5,356 bases of DNA, taken from Bryobacterales bacterium (GTDB lineage: Bacteria; Acidobacteriota; Terriglobia; Bryobacterales; Bryobacteraceae). The notes below the pieces were generated by a model. That model made no database searches. It was not told where the DNA came from and saw only the letters and a program-made list of their open reading frames with translations. The stretch's first letter is position 1; every line of letters begins with the position of its first letter. A program made the translations under genes and the position numbers. Positions 1 through 5,356 of the stretch are shown piece by piece. The DNA lies in contig PKYZ01000150.1 of NCBI GenBank assembly GCA_003132865.1, positions 6,893 to 12,248 of the forward strand, read 5' to 3'.

Positions 1-17
1 GCACGCTGAGGGCGTGC
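1..17. terminator. Hairpin at window edge, possible terminator of an upstream gene
   Basis: GCACGC (1-6) can pair with GCGTGC (12-17) around a 5-nt loop, giving a perfect 6-bp GC-rich stem. No T-run follows on the + strand, and the other side lies outside the window. It could be a terminator for the gene to the left, a longer stem cut by the window edge, or chance in GC-rich DNA. Confidence 0.25.
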
Positions 18-62
18 GCCACATAACATAGGGGGGCAGAATCACAGGTAAGATGGTGGGTT

Positions 63-284
63 ATGAAGGCGGAAGAGTATAGCGAGCGCCAGGTGGATGT
101 GGAGCCCTGGCAGGTGAAGCTGACCTCGTATAAGCTCGACGACGTCTATCACTGCAAGGCCGATAACGTTTCGCCGGGCGCCGCGCTGGCGCGCACCACC
201 GGCGCCACGCGCGAAGAGGCCGAACAGAAGGCGCTGGACCGCGCGCGGCAGTTGCTCTCGCGCACGCGCCGCCACGACGTCTAA
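63..284 (+). CDS. Small conserved hypothetical protein (73 aa)
   Basis: The function is unknown. The protein is soluble and charged, with no signal peptide or membrane segment. Its likely layout is two or three short beta strands (about residues 17-26, WQVKLTSYKL; 29-37, VYHCKADNV; and 42-46) followed by one amphipathic helix (about 49-67, TREEAEQKALDRARQLL). This beta-beta-beta-alpha pattern recalls small HicB- or dsRBD-like folds, but no family is assigned. ATG at 63 is the only usual start: the frame has a TAA at 24-26 and no ATG, GTG or TTG between. The ribosome site is weak (AGGTAAG at 46-52 is far, GGTGGG at 55-60 is close). The stop is only 8 nt before the RNB nuclease start, so the two are probably co-transcribed and perhaps translationally coupled. 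I recall similar proteins in acidobacterial genomes. Confidence 0.75.
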   Translation: MKAEEYSERQVDVEPWQVKLTSYKLDDVYHCKADNVSPGAALARTTGATREEAEQKALDRARQLLSRTRRHDV

Positions 285-292
285 TCCTATTC

Positions 293-1765
293 ATGTCCAA
301 CTTACCCAGTACCCACTACGACCTCCCGGCGCTGGCGCGCCAGGAGATGATCGCGGAAGGCTTCACTCCGGACTTTCCGCCCGAAGCGCAGCGGCAGGTT
401 GAAGCCCTGCGCGCGCATCCAGCGCAGCCGGCCCCCGATGGCACGGTACGCGATCTACGCGGCCTGCTCTGGTCGTCCATCGACAACGACACTTCGCGCG
501 ACCTGGATCAGATCGAAGTTGCCGAGCGTCTGCCGAACGGCGATGTGCGCATCCGAATCGGCATCGCCGACGTGGATAGCGACGTACCGAAGGGATCGCC
601 GCTCGATACGCATGCGGCCGCGAATTGCACCACTGTGTACACCGGCGTCAAGAACTTTCCCATGCTGCCGGACGATCTGTCCACGGATCTCACGTCGCTG
701 AACGAGCATGCCGACCGGCTCTCCGTGGTGGTGGAGCTGACGGTCGCCGCGGATGGTTCCGTGCAGGATGGCACGGCCTACCGCGCGGTCACGCGCAACG
801 CCGCGCAGTTGGCCTACAGTTCCGTCGGGCCGTGGCTGGAAGGGCAGGGCGAGGCGCCTGCGAAGGTGGCCGCGTCGGGGGATCTGCAGGCGCAACTCCG
901 TTTGCAGGACGAAGCCGCCCAGAAGCTGCGCGCGCAACGGCACCGCCTGGGCGCGCTCGATCTGGACCGCAGCGAGACCGAGGCGATCCTGTCCGATGGG
1001 CACGTGACCGGCATCAAGCCGCGGTTTCGCAACCGGGCCTCGCAGTTGATCGAGGATTTCATGGTGGCGGCCAATGGGGTGATTGCGCGGCTGCTGCGCG
1101 ACAATCGCATCTCCTCCATTCGCCGCGTGGTGAAGACTCCGGAGCGCTGGGACCGCATCGTGGAACTGGCCGCGCGCACGGGCGACAGCCTGCCCGCCGA
1201 TCCGGACTCCGGCGCGCTGAACCGCTTCCTGATGAAGCGGCGGGCCGCGGACTCCGTGCATTACGCCGATCTGTCGCTGGCGGTGGTGAAGCTGATGGGA
1301 CCCGGCGAGTATGTGCTGGAGCGTCCCGACGATACCGCGGTCGGGCACTTCGCCCTGGCCGTTCACGATTACACGCACTCCACCGCGCCCAACCGGCGCT
1401 TCGCCGATCTGGTGACGCAGCGCCTGGTGAAAGCGGTGCTCGTCGGGCAGGTTTCGCCCTATGGGGACGCCGAGTTGGACGGCGTGGCGCGCAACTGCAC
1501 GCTGCGGGAAGACGCCGAGCGCAAGGTCGAGCGCGCCATGTCGAAGCGCATCGCCGCGGTAGCGATGCACGGGCGCATTGGCGAAGTCTTCCCCGCCGTG
1601 GTCACGGGAGTCACGCCTAAGGGCACGTTCGTGCGGGCCTTGTCGCCGCCGGTGGAAGGCCGCCTAATGCGCGGCGAGCATGGGTTGGATGTGGGCGACC
1701 AGATCGACGTGAAGCTGTTGAGCACCGACCCGCAGCGCGGGTTCATCGATTTCGGCAGGTCGTAG
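293..1765 (+). CDS. RNB-domain 3'-5' exoribonuclease, short RNase II/R-family protein
   Basis: Predicted cytoplasmic hydrolytic exoribonuclease that degrades RNA from the 3' end. A short N-terminal extension (residues 1-50) leads into the RNB domain (about 51-400). The metal-site motif SIDNDTSRDLDQ places D64, D70 and D72 where E. coli RNase II has D201, D207 and D209; the fourth position (D210) is Q73. The second RNB signature, HDYTHSTAPNRRFADL (358-373), corresponds to the usual Y-H-F-T-S-P-I-R-R-Y-x-D-L and keeps the RNA-binding arginines. A C-terminal S1 domain covers about 429-488. At 490 aa it is shorter than E. coli RNase II (644) or RNase R (813) and lacks the N-terminal cold-shock domains. 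ATG at 293 fits the family start; no Shine-Dalgarno is visible, so translation may depend on the upstream gene 8 nt away. It is not true rnb or rnr by architecture, so no symbol is given. Confidence 0.92.
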   Translation: MSNLPSTHYDLPALARQEMIAEGFTPDFPPEAQRQVEALRAHPAQPAPDGTVRDLRGLLWSSIDNDTSRDLDQIEVAERLPNGDVRIRIGIADVDSDVPKGSPLDTHAAANCTTVYTGVKNFPMLPDDLSTDLTSLNEHADRLSVVVELTVAADGSVQDGTAYRAVTRNAAQLAYSSVGPWLEGQGEAPAKVAASGDLQAQLRLQDEAAQKLRAQRHRLGALDLDRSETEAILSDGHVTGIKPRFRNRASQLIEDFMVAANGVIARLLRDNRISSIRRVVKTPERWDRIVELAARTGDSLPADPDSGALNRFLMKRRAADSVHYADLSLAVVKLMGPGEYVLERPDDTAVGHFALAVHDYTHSTAPNRRFADLVTQRLVKAVLVGQVSPYGDAELDGVARNCTLREDAERKVERAMSKRIAAVAMHGRIGEVFPAVVTGVTPKGTFVRALSPPVEGRLMRGEHGLDVGDQIDVKLLSTDPQRGFIDFGRS

Positions 1766-1776
1766 GGCAGGCGGCT

Positions 1777-2224
1777 GTGAGCATGGGTAGGCCTTCGCAG
1801 GTGGTCGTCCTAGTCGAGGACAAGCGCCAACAGCGATTTGTCCGCCGTTACCTTTACCGCCTCGGATGCCGTCACAGCCTACCGTTCGAGATCCGCTCGC
1901 GCCGAGACGGCTCTTGTGGTTGCTCTCGATGCAGATGACGGCAGCGTCGCTCGACGGCAACATCAATTCGGTAACCTCGGTGCGCGGACCGGCGGCGAGA
2001 GAATCGTCCACCTGATCCCGAAATGGAGCATTGAAACCTGGATTCTTTGCCTCGTTGGTCGGAACGTGGACGAAACCAGAGTTCTCGCCGGGCGCCAGAC
2101 ATCGATGAGCAGATTGCGCCCGCAGCGGCAACCTTCTACGAATGGAGCCGTCCGAAAGCCACGCTGCCCGACCTGCATTCCATCGCTGCGGGCCGCCATA
2201 CCCGAGGTCCGGAGGTTGGAGTAG
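1777..2224 (+). pseudogene. Decayed TOPRIM-like (DUF4276/RloB-like) protein gene
   Basis: Coherent protein pieces run through alternating frames. From GTG 1777 or ATG 1783 the frame reads MGRPSQVVVLVEDKRQQRF and on to YLYRLG (about 1866), then hits TGA at 1936-1938. The next frame takes over at about 1865 with DAVTAYRSRSARAETALVV, ALDADDG, then GGERIVHLIPKWSIETWILC to about 2075. The first frame resumes near 2090 with PDIDEQIAPAAATFYEWSRP, and the second gives the final CIPSLRAAIPEVRRLE and TAG at 2222-2224. VVVLVED (conserved acidic residue), ALDADDG (DxD-like) and IPKWSIETW fit TOPRIM-like DUF4276/RloB-type proteins; this is recall-based. The switch near 1865 also seems to lack the segment such relatives carry between the first strand-helix unit and the next helix, so a deletion is likely. 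The first piece starts 12-18 nt after the nuclease stop, so it was probably co-transcribed. No partner ATPase is present. Confidence 0.7.
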
Positions 2225-2227
2225 CCG

Positions 2228-2902
2228 CTACCCCACAATCCGCCCATCGCGCATGCGCACCGTGCGGTGCGCGAAGGCGGCGGCTTCCGGGTTGTGCGTG
2301 ATCATCAGAATGGTCTGGCCCAGGCGCCGGTTCAAGTCGCGCATGACATCCAGCACGGCGGCGGAGTTTTCGCTATCCAGGTTACCCGTGGGCTCGTCGG
2401 CGAGCAGGATGGCCGGGTGATTCACGATCGCACGGGCAATGGCTACGCGCTGCTGCTCGCCTCCGGAAAGCGCGGCGGGCTTGTGGTTGAGACGCTGCGA
2501 AATCCCGAGCAGCTTGAGAACTTCCTCGAATTCGGGCTCGACGGTCTGGCCGCGCCCGGCGATGTGGCGGGCGATGGCGATGTTATCGGCCGCGGTCAGG
2601 TTCGGCAGCAGGTTGAATTTCTGGAACACGAAGCCGACCTCCTTCTTGCGAAGCTCCGTGCGGCCGGCGTCGGTGAGCGACGAGATGTCCTGTCCGCCGA
2701 TGCGCACGCTGCCGCCGGTCGCCGGCGTGAGGCCGCCGATAATATGGAACAGGGTCGATTTGCCGGATCCGGACGGGCCCACGATACCCAAGAACTCGCC
2801 CGGCGGCACATCCAGATCCACGCCGCGCAGCGCGGAGACGTCCACCTTGCCCACGCGATAGACTTTGCGCAGGCCGCGGATTTCGATGAGCGGCTCACTC
2901 AT
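2228..2902 (-). CDS. ABC transporter ATP-binding protein, LolD/MacB type
   Basis: Cytoplasmic ATPase subunit (224 aa, typical for a stand-alone LolD-like protein) that powers the adjacent FtsX/MacB-type permease. All ABC motifs are intact: Walker A GPSGSGKST (42-50), Q-loop Q94 in VFQKFNLLP, signature LSGGEQQRVAIARA (145-158), Walker B ILLADEP with the catalytic Glu (165-171), D-loop NLDS (174-177) and H-loop H203. The GEQQRVAIARA signature and the VYRVGKVDVSALRGV start are typical of the LolD/MacB/FtsE group. The ATG overlaps the end of the permease gene by 8 nt, with a GAGG 9 nt before the start, so it is translated as the last gene of the operon. The substrate cannot be read from the ATPase. 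The stop lies 3 nt from the end of the convergent pseudogene; no convincing terminator is seen between them. Confidence 0.95.
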   Translation of the reverse strand: MSEPLIEIRGLRKVYRVGKVDVSALRGVDLDVPPGEFLGIVGPSGSGKSTLFHIIGGLTPATGGSVRIGGQDISSLTDAGRTELRKKEVGFVFQKFNLLPNLTAADNIAIARHIAGRGQTVEPEFEEVLKLLGISQRLNHKPAALSGGEQQRVAIARAIVNHPAILLADEPTGNLDSENSAAVLDVMRDLNRRLGQTILMITHNPEAAAFAHRTVRMRDGRIVG

Positions 2903-3992
2903 AGGCGAGCGCCTCGATGGGGTCCTGCGCGGCGGCGCTCAAGCCGGGATAGAGCGCTCCCAGCAGCACGCCTGCCAGGCTGATGGCGCCCGCGATCGGC
3001 CACCATTCCGGCGTAATGGCTTGCGTCAGGGAGGCCGGATACAACAATTGAATGAGCGCGCGGGCGGCGAAGCTCAGCCCGATTCCCACGACGGTACCGC
3101 CCAATCCGAGGACCACCGCCTCGGCCAGAATGATCTTCAGAATGAACCAGCGCGATGCGCCCAGCGCTTTCAGAATTCCGATCTCGCGGGTGCGCTGCAG
3201 GACGGCCATGTACATCGAAAGCAGCACCACGGCAAACCCAATCACTACCCCGATACCGACCATCACGTCGATGAAGGTGCTCAACCCGCCGACGTTTTCG
3301 ACGGTAAGCAGCGAGGTAAATTCCTCCATCGTGTAGATGTTGTAGTCGGGCAGGATCGTTTTCAGTTCCGCCAACACTGCGGGTATGTTGGCGGGCCGGT
3401 CGACTTTCACGAAGATCTGGCTGACCTTGCCTGTATTTCCGGTGAGATCCTGCAAGGTCCGCATGGGCACGGCCAGGCGCGCGAGTTTGCCTCCTTCCGC
3501 TATGCCGGATACGTGCCAGCGGTGGTTGAGGATGTCGGTCACCTGATCCCCGGCATGCAGCTTGTGCTGCTGCGCATAATATTCGTCGACGATGATGTCG
3601 TCGGGACCAAGGAACGGTCCGCCTTCCAGATACTTGAAGCCGCCGCTCATCTGGTTGAAGCCAGCCAGATCGATCCCGCTGACGAAGGTTACGCTGGTAA
3701 CCGGATGCACGATCATGCCTAGGGCCAGCGCCACGTGGGGCTTTTGCTGAATCGCATCGACCAGCTTTTCGGAAATGGGAGCGCCGCTGAGGGTCAGCAT
3801 GGAAGTCTTGGGCGGCCGCACGATGATATCGGCGCCGATGCCGCGGGCGCGGCGGGCGGAATCGGCCAGCATGCCTTGGCTGAGACCCACCAGGCACAGG
3901 ATCAGCGTCACAGGCACGGCGATCAGGAATACGCTCAGCAAGCTGCGCATGGGTTTGTGCTTCAAGTTCTCCAGGACGAGTTTTGCCGTCAC
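2895..3992 (-). CDS. ABC transporter permease, FtsX/MacB (LolC/E-like) family
   Basis: Inner-membrane subunit (365 aa) with the type VII ABC layout: TM1 at about 18-37 (LLSVFLIAVPVTLILCLVG), a large periplasmic MacB_PCD-like domain (about 42-235), then three C-terminal helices at about 240-264, 282-315 and 331-352. The loop after TM2 holds the family hallmark RTREIGILKALGAS (267-280), which contacts the ATPase, and the protein ends DPIEALAYE, as many relatives do. Such proteins transmit ATP-driven motion to the periplasmic side (LolCDE lipoprotein release, MacB efflux, FtsX signalling). The start is GTG at 3992, inside the stop of the lipoprotein gene (GTGA overlap, 3989-3992). No ATG lies near the start of the conserved N-terminus. 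The start may be read by re-initiation, helped by an A/G-rich tract just upstream. The lipoprotein neighbour favours an envelope-lipid or lipoprotein role, but drug or peptide efflux is not excluded. Confidence 0.93.
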   Translation of the reverse strand: MTAKLVLENLKHKPMRSLLSVFLIAVPVTLILCLVGLSQGMLADSARRARGIGADIIVRPPKTSMLTLSGAPISEKLVDAIQQKPHVALALGMIVHPVTSVTFVSGIDLAGFNQMSGGFKYLEGGPFLGPDDIIVDEYYAQQHKLHAGDQVTDILNHRWHVSGIAEGGKLARLAVPMRTLQDLTGNTGKVSQIFVKVDRPANIPAVLAELKTILPDYNIYTMEEFTSLLTVENVGGLSTFIDVMVGIGVVIGFAVVLLSMYMAVLQRTREIGILKALGASRWFILKIILAEAVVLGLGGTVVGIGLSFAARALIQLLYPASLTQAITPEWWPIAGAISLAGVLLGALYPGLSAAAQDPIEALAYE

Positions 3993-4918
3993 GGCTTCTT
4001 CTTCTTTCCTTTTGGCACGGGCGGCGGCGCGGGCGGCGGGGTGGGCGCGGGCTGGCCCAGCACCTGAAGCTGGGTTCCTTCGGGCTGCTCCAGCACGAAC
4101 TTGTCGTCGGCGACGCCGCGGTTGATGTCCATCTTCACCACGGTCAGGACCACGGCATATTCGTCTTGCGGTCGAGTGATATCGATGGTCTTCGGGAAGG
4201 GCAAGCCATCGTAGTTCTGCCAGTCGCTGTAGCGGGCATCCGTCAGAATGTTGCCCGCCGGGTCGAAGACGAGCTGCCGGGCTATATGCAGGTTGATGCG
4301 GTTGAACCAGACACTGCGCGTGGGCACAATCTGTCCATCCGGCTGTACGCGAACGCAGTGCAGGATATAGACGGCGTTGTCTTCGTCGGTGAGATTCACC
4401 AGTTCCGTCTTTTCGTCCGGCTGCATGGGCGCGACCAGCAGCGCTTCCAGAAAGTGCTGCGGGCGAAGGTTTTCGATCCTGTTCTGGGAGCGGGCGATGA
4501 GTTGGTTCGAGCCGATCACGAAGCGGTTCTTGGCGGGCAGGTACAGGCGAAAGTCCGTCCCGTTCGAGACCATGTCGAAAGCTTTGTTGCGGACCAGGGG
4601 GTACAGGCCGATGATGCGGATATCGGTGGGCTTGCGGAACAGGATGTAGCCGCGCACGTCCTTGTATTCTGTGATCTTGCTTTTCTCGGAGCTGCCCAGC
4701 GCGGGCACCATGTCCACCGTGGCGCTGAAGCTCTGGATGGCCTGGTAAGCGTGCGCGAGGCGGTCTATGAGGGTCTGCTTATCCGCTGTAAGCAGGACGG
4801 GCGTGGCGTTGCCGCCCTTCCGGGTGATGATGCGTCTGCGGACGAAGCAACCGGAGAAGTCCAGCGCCGACAGGCAGAACAGTAGAAGAAGCGCGCGCAC
4901 GCGCCTGCGAGGCATCAT
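3989..4918 (-). CDS. LolA/LolB-like outer-membrane lipoprotein
   Basis: Predicted lipoprotein of 309 aa. A basic n-region (MMPRRRVRA), hydrophobic core (LLLLFCLSAL) and lipobox-like FSGC put the lipidated Cys at residue 24; Phe at -3 is less common than Leu. There is no Asp at +2, so an outer-membrane location is plausible under proteobacterial sorting rules. The mature part begins with a basic stretch (RRRIITRKG). A domain of about 50-285 alternates strands and short helices: LIDRLAHAYQAIQSFSATVD, then RGYILFRKPTDIRIIG, then a pattern F-R-L-Y-L-P-x-K-N-R-F. This is typical of LolA-like outer-membrane lipoprotein-sorting proteins. The last 21 residues form a Pro/Ala-rich linker ending GKKKKP. 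Two adjacent ATGs (4918 and 4915) are possible starts. It is the first gene of the operon, so it may accept or carry a lipidic substrate for the ABC pair. Similar proteins are, from memory, frequent in acidobacteria. Confidence 0.85.
   Translation of the reverse strand: MMPRRRVRALLLLFCLSALDFSGCFVRRRIITRKGGNATPVLLTADKQTLIDRLAHAYQAIQSFSATVDMVPALGSSEKSKITEYKDVRGYILFRKPTDIRIIGLYPLVRNKAFDMVSNGTDFRLYLPAKNRFVIGSNQLIARSQNRIENLRPQHFLEALLVAPMQPDEKTELVNLTDEDNAVYILHCVRVQPDGQIVPTRSVWFNRINLHIARQLVFDPAGNILTDARYSDWQNYDGLPFPKTIDITRPQDEYAVVLTVVKMDINRGVADDKFVLEQPEGTQLQVLGQPAPTPPPAPPPVPKGKKKKP
3993..4013 (-). promoter_or_regulatory. A/G-rich possible ribosome binding tract for the GTG-started permease
   Basis: The last codons of the lipoprotein gene (Lys-Gly and four AAG Lys codons) form an unbroken purine tract just before the permease GTG. 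It contains AAGGA (4011-4007), a Shine-Dalgarno match, but 14 nt from the start, which is long. The tract may help ribosomes re-initiate at the overlapping GTGA. Confidence 0.35.
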
Positions 4919-4921
4919 ACC

Positions 4922-4952
4922 ATTGTAGGCAAGCTGGCGAGCGGCATGTCAA
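4922..4952 (-). promoter_or_regulatory. Sigma70-type promoter of the lipoprotein-ABC operon
   Basis: On the - strand, a perfect -35 TTGACA (4952-4947) is followed by TACAAT (4927-4922, one mismatch to TATAAT) after a 19-bp spacer, slightly longer than optimal. Transcription would begin about 7 nt further, near 4915, which coincides with the paired ATGs of the lipoprotein gene. No Shine-Dalgarno lies upstream of those ATGs, so a leaderless mRNA is likely. Confidence 0.55.
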
Positions 4953-4976
4953 ATCGGGCATGCGCCGTGGTATATT
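4947..4976 (+). promoter_or_regulatory. Probable tRNA-Ala promoter
   Basis: TATATT (4971-4976) resembles a -10 box and would start transcription near 4983, about 10 nt before the tRNA. The -35 region, around TGTCAA (4947-4952) at an 18-bp spacing, is a poor match and physically overlaps the operon's -35 on the other strand. GGCATG occurs twice here (4943-4948 and 4957-4962). Confidence 0.4.
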
Positions 4977-4992
4977 CGAATGAAACGGAACC

Positions 4993-5068
4993 GGGCCTGT
5001 GGCGCAGTTGGGAGCGCGCTTCCATGGCATGGAAGAGGTCGTGAGTTCGAATCTCACCAGGTCCACCA
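4993..5068 (+). tRNA. tRNA-Ala (anticodon GGC)
   Basis: A complete 76-nt cloverleaf can be folded by hand. The acceptor stem GGGCCTG (4993-4999) pairs with CAGGTCC (5058-5064) and includes G3:U70, the classic alanine identity element. The D arm is GCGC/GCGC (5002-5005 with 5014-5017), and the anticodon stem CTTCC/GGAAG (5019-5023 with 5031-5035) encloses loop ATGGCAT with anticodon GGC at 5026-5028. The variable loop is AGGTC, and the T arm GTGAG/CTCAC encloses TTCGAAT. A73 and the CCA end (5066-5068) are encoded. It reads GCC (and by wobble GCU) alanine codons, fitting the GCC-rich genes here. Confidence 0.97.
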
Positions 5069-5121
5069 AACGTTTCAAAGACTTACCCTCACCCCGAATT
5101 ACCAGCCTTACGTCCAACTGA

Positions 5122-5356
5122 AGTCCGGAACTGCGCCACATGTGGATCTTGCAGAGTGGCGTCTGCCGCATCGTGCAGCGCAACTGGCGCGATGACATCG
5201 ACGATCCGAAATCGAAGACCAGGAAGCGCCCGCTTACGTTGGGATATCTCGTTGAACGCTACCGCCTCCAAGCCGCGGCGGAACGCGCGCACCCGGAGAA
5301 GTGGGTCTTCACCCTGACGGACGGCAGCGGCCTTCCGCTGTGGGATTCCGGCGTCC
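5122..5356 (+). pseudogene. Truncated tyrosine recombinase (phage-type integrase) fragment
   Basis: The frame is open from just after a TGA (5119-5121) to the window end; the first ATG is at 5140. From there it reads MWILQSGVCRIVQRNWRDD, then IDDPKSKTRKRPLTLGYLVE, and later WVFTLTDGSGLPLWDSGV. This matches the middle of the integrase catalytic domain: the strand pair after the first catalytic Arg, with the beta-hairpin Lys likely in PKSK (K24 or K26 from the ATG), the R-x-L-x-L-G strand, and the WVF...G-x-P-L-W segment before the H-x-x-R box. The DNA-binding N-terminal half and the first catalytic Arg (usually G-x-R-x-x-E) are not found in any frame of the roughly 50 bp left before the tRNA. 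The 5' end is therefore missing. The 3' part, with H-x-x-R and Tyr, would lie beyond the window. It is probably a non-functional remnant, although the right-hand end is unseen. Confidence 0.6.

Noticed and set aside
455..1570. A 371-aa open frame on the - strand and a 331-aa + frame (625-1620) inside the nuclease gene
   Set aside because: Both are rich in Arg/His/Gly/Ala and show no motifs; they are shadows of the well-supported RNB gene in GC-rich DNA.
2217..2232. GTAG-CCG-CTAC as a terminator between the convergent genes
   Set aside because: It has only a 4-bp stem and no T-run on either strand.
1664..2247. Several - strand open frames over the decayed gene region
   Set aside because: Their products are Arg/Ser-rich without motifs, whereas the + strand frames give ordered pieces of one protein family.
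2267..2983. A 238-aa + strand open frame opposite the ABC ATPase
   Set aside because: It is antisense to a gene with every ABC motif intact, and its protein looks like a low-complexity complement read.
2865..3722. A 285-aa + frame and a 332-aa - frame (2899-3897) over the permease
   Set aside because: The permease frame has membrane helices and the RTREIGILKALGAS motif; the others have neither and are shadows.
3983..4885. A 300-aa + strand open frame opposite the lipoprotein
   Set aside because: The lipoprotein frame has a signal peptide, lipobox and operon overlaps; the opposite frame has no recognisable features.
5069..5121. A tRNA terminator or CRISPR-like repeat after the tRNA
   Set aside because: Only a short AAACGTTT palindrome is present; there is no stem with a T-tract and no repeated unit.
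4980..5195. A 71-aa + frame running through the tRNA
   Set aside because: It translates the tRNA itself, then random sequence; the tRNA fold is unambiguous.

Overview
This is a GC-rich bacterial chromosomal window with tightly packed genes. The gene families suggest an acidobacterium of the Bryobacterales/Solibacter type. The clues are a 73-aa protein beginning MKAEEYSERQ, a short RNB nuclease with an SIDNDTSRDLDQ motif, and a LolA-like lipoprotein next to a MacB-type ABC transporter. The taxonomic call rests on recall of similar proteins and was not checked against a database.

Left part, + strand (63-2224): a 73-aa protein of unknown function is followed after 8 nt by a compact RNase II/R-family exoribonuclease (490 aa: RNB catalytic domain plus C-terminal S1 domain, without the usual N-terminal cold-shock domains). 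About a dozen bases after its stop lies a decayed gene (1777-2224). Recognisable pieces of a TOPRIM-like (DUF4276/RloB-like) protein run through alternating reading frames, with a probable internal deletion.

Middle part, - strand (4918 down to 2228): a three-gene operon reads lipoprotein, then FtsX/MacB-type permease, then LolD/MacB-type ATPase. The genes overlap by 4 nt (GTGA) and 8 nt. The set looks like a LolCDE/MacB-style machine that works on substrates in the envelope rather than pumping solutes through a channel. The lipoprotein is predicted to have a LolA/LolB-like fold and may be the acceptor or carrier. A promoter with a perfect -35 lies so close to the first gene that the mRNA may be leaderless.

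Right part, + strand (4947-5356): divergent from the operon is a complete tRNA-Ala(GGC) with the G3:U70 identity pair and an encoded CCA. Its promoter overlaps the operon's on the opposite strand. About 50 bp beyond the tRNA 3' end begins the middle of a tyrosine recombinase without its N-terminal half, open to the window edge. A tRNA next to an integrase remnant points to an old integration site.

I found no complete novel system. The best leads are the conserved-looking lipoprotein/ABC operon with its probable leaderless start, the Asp-to-Gln change in the RNB active site, the shattered TOPRIM-like gene, and the integrase remnant at the tRNA.
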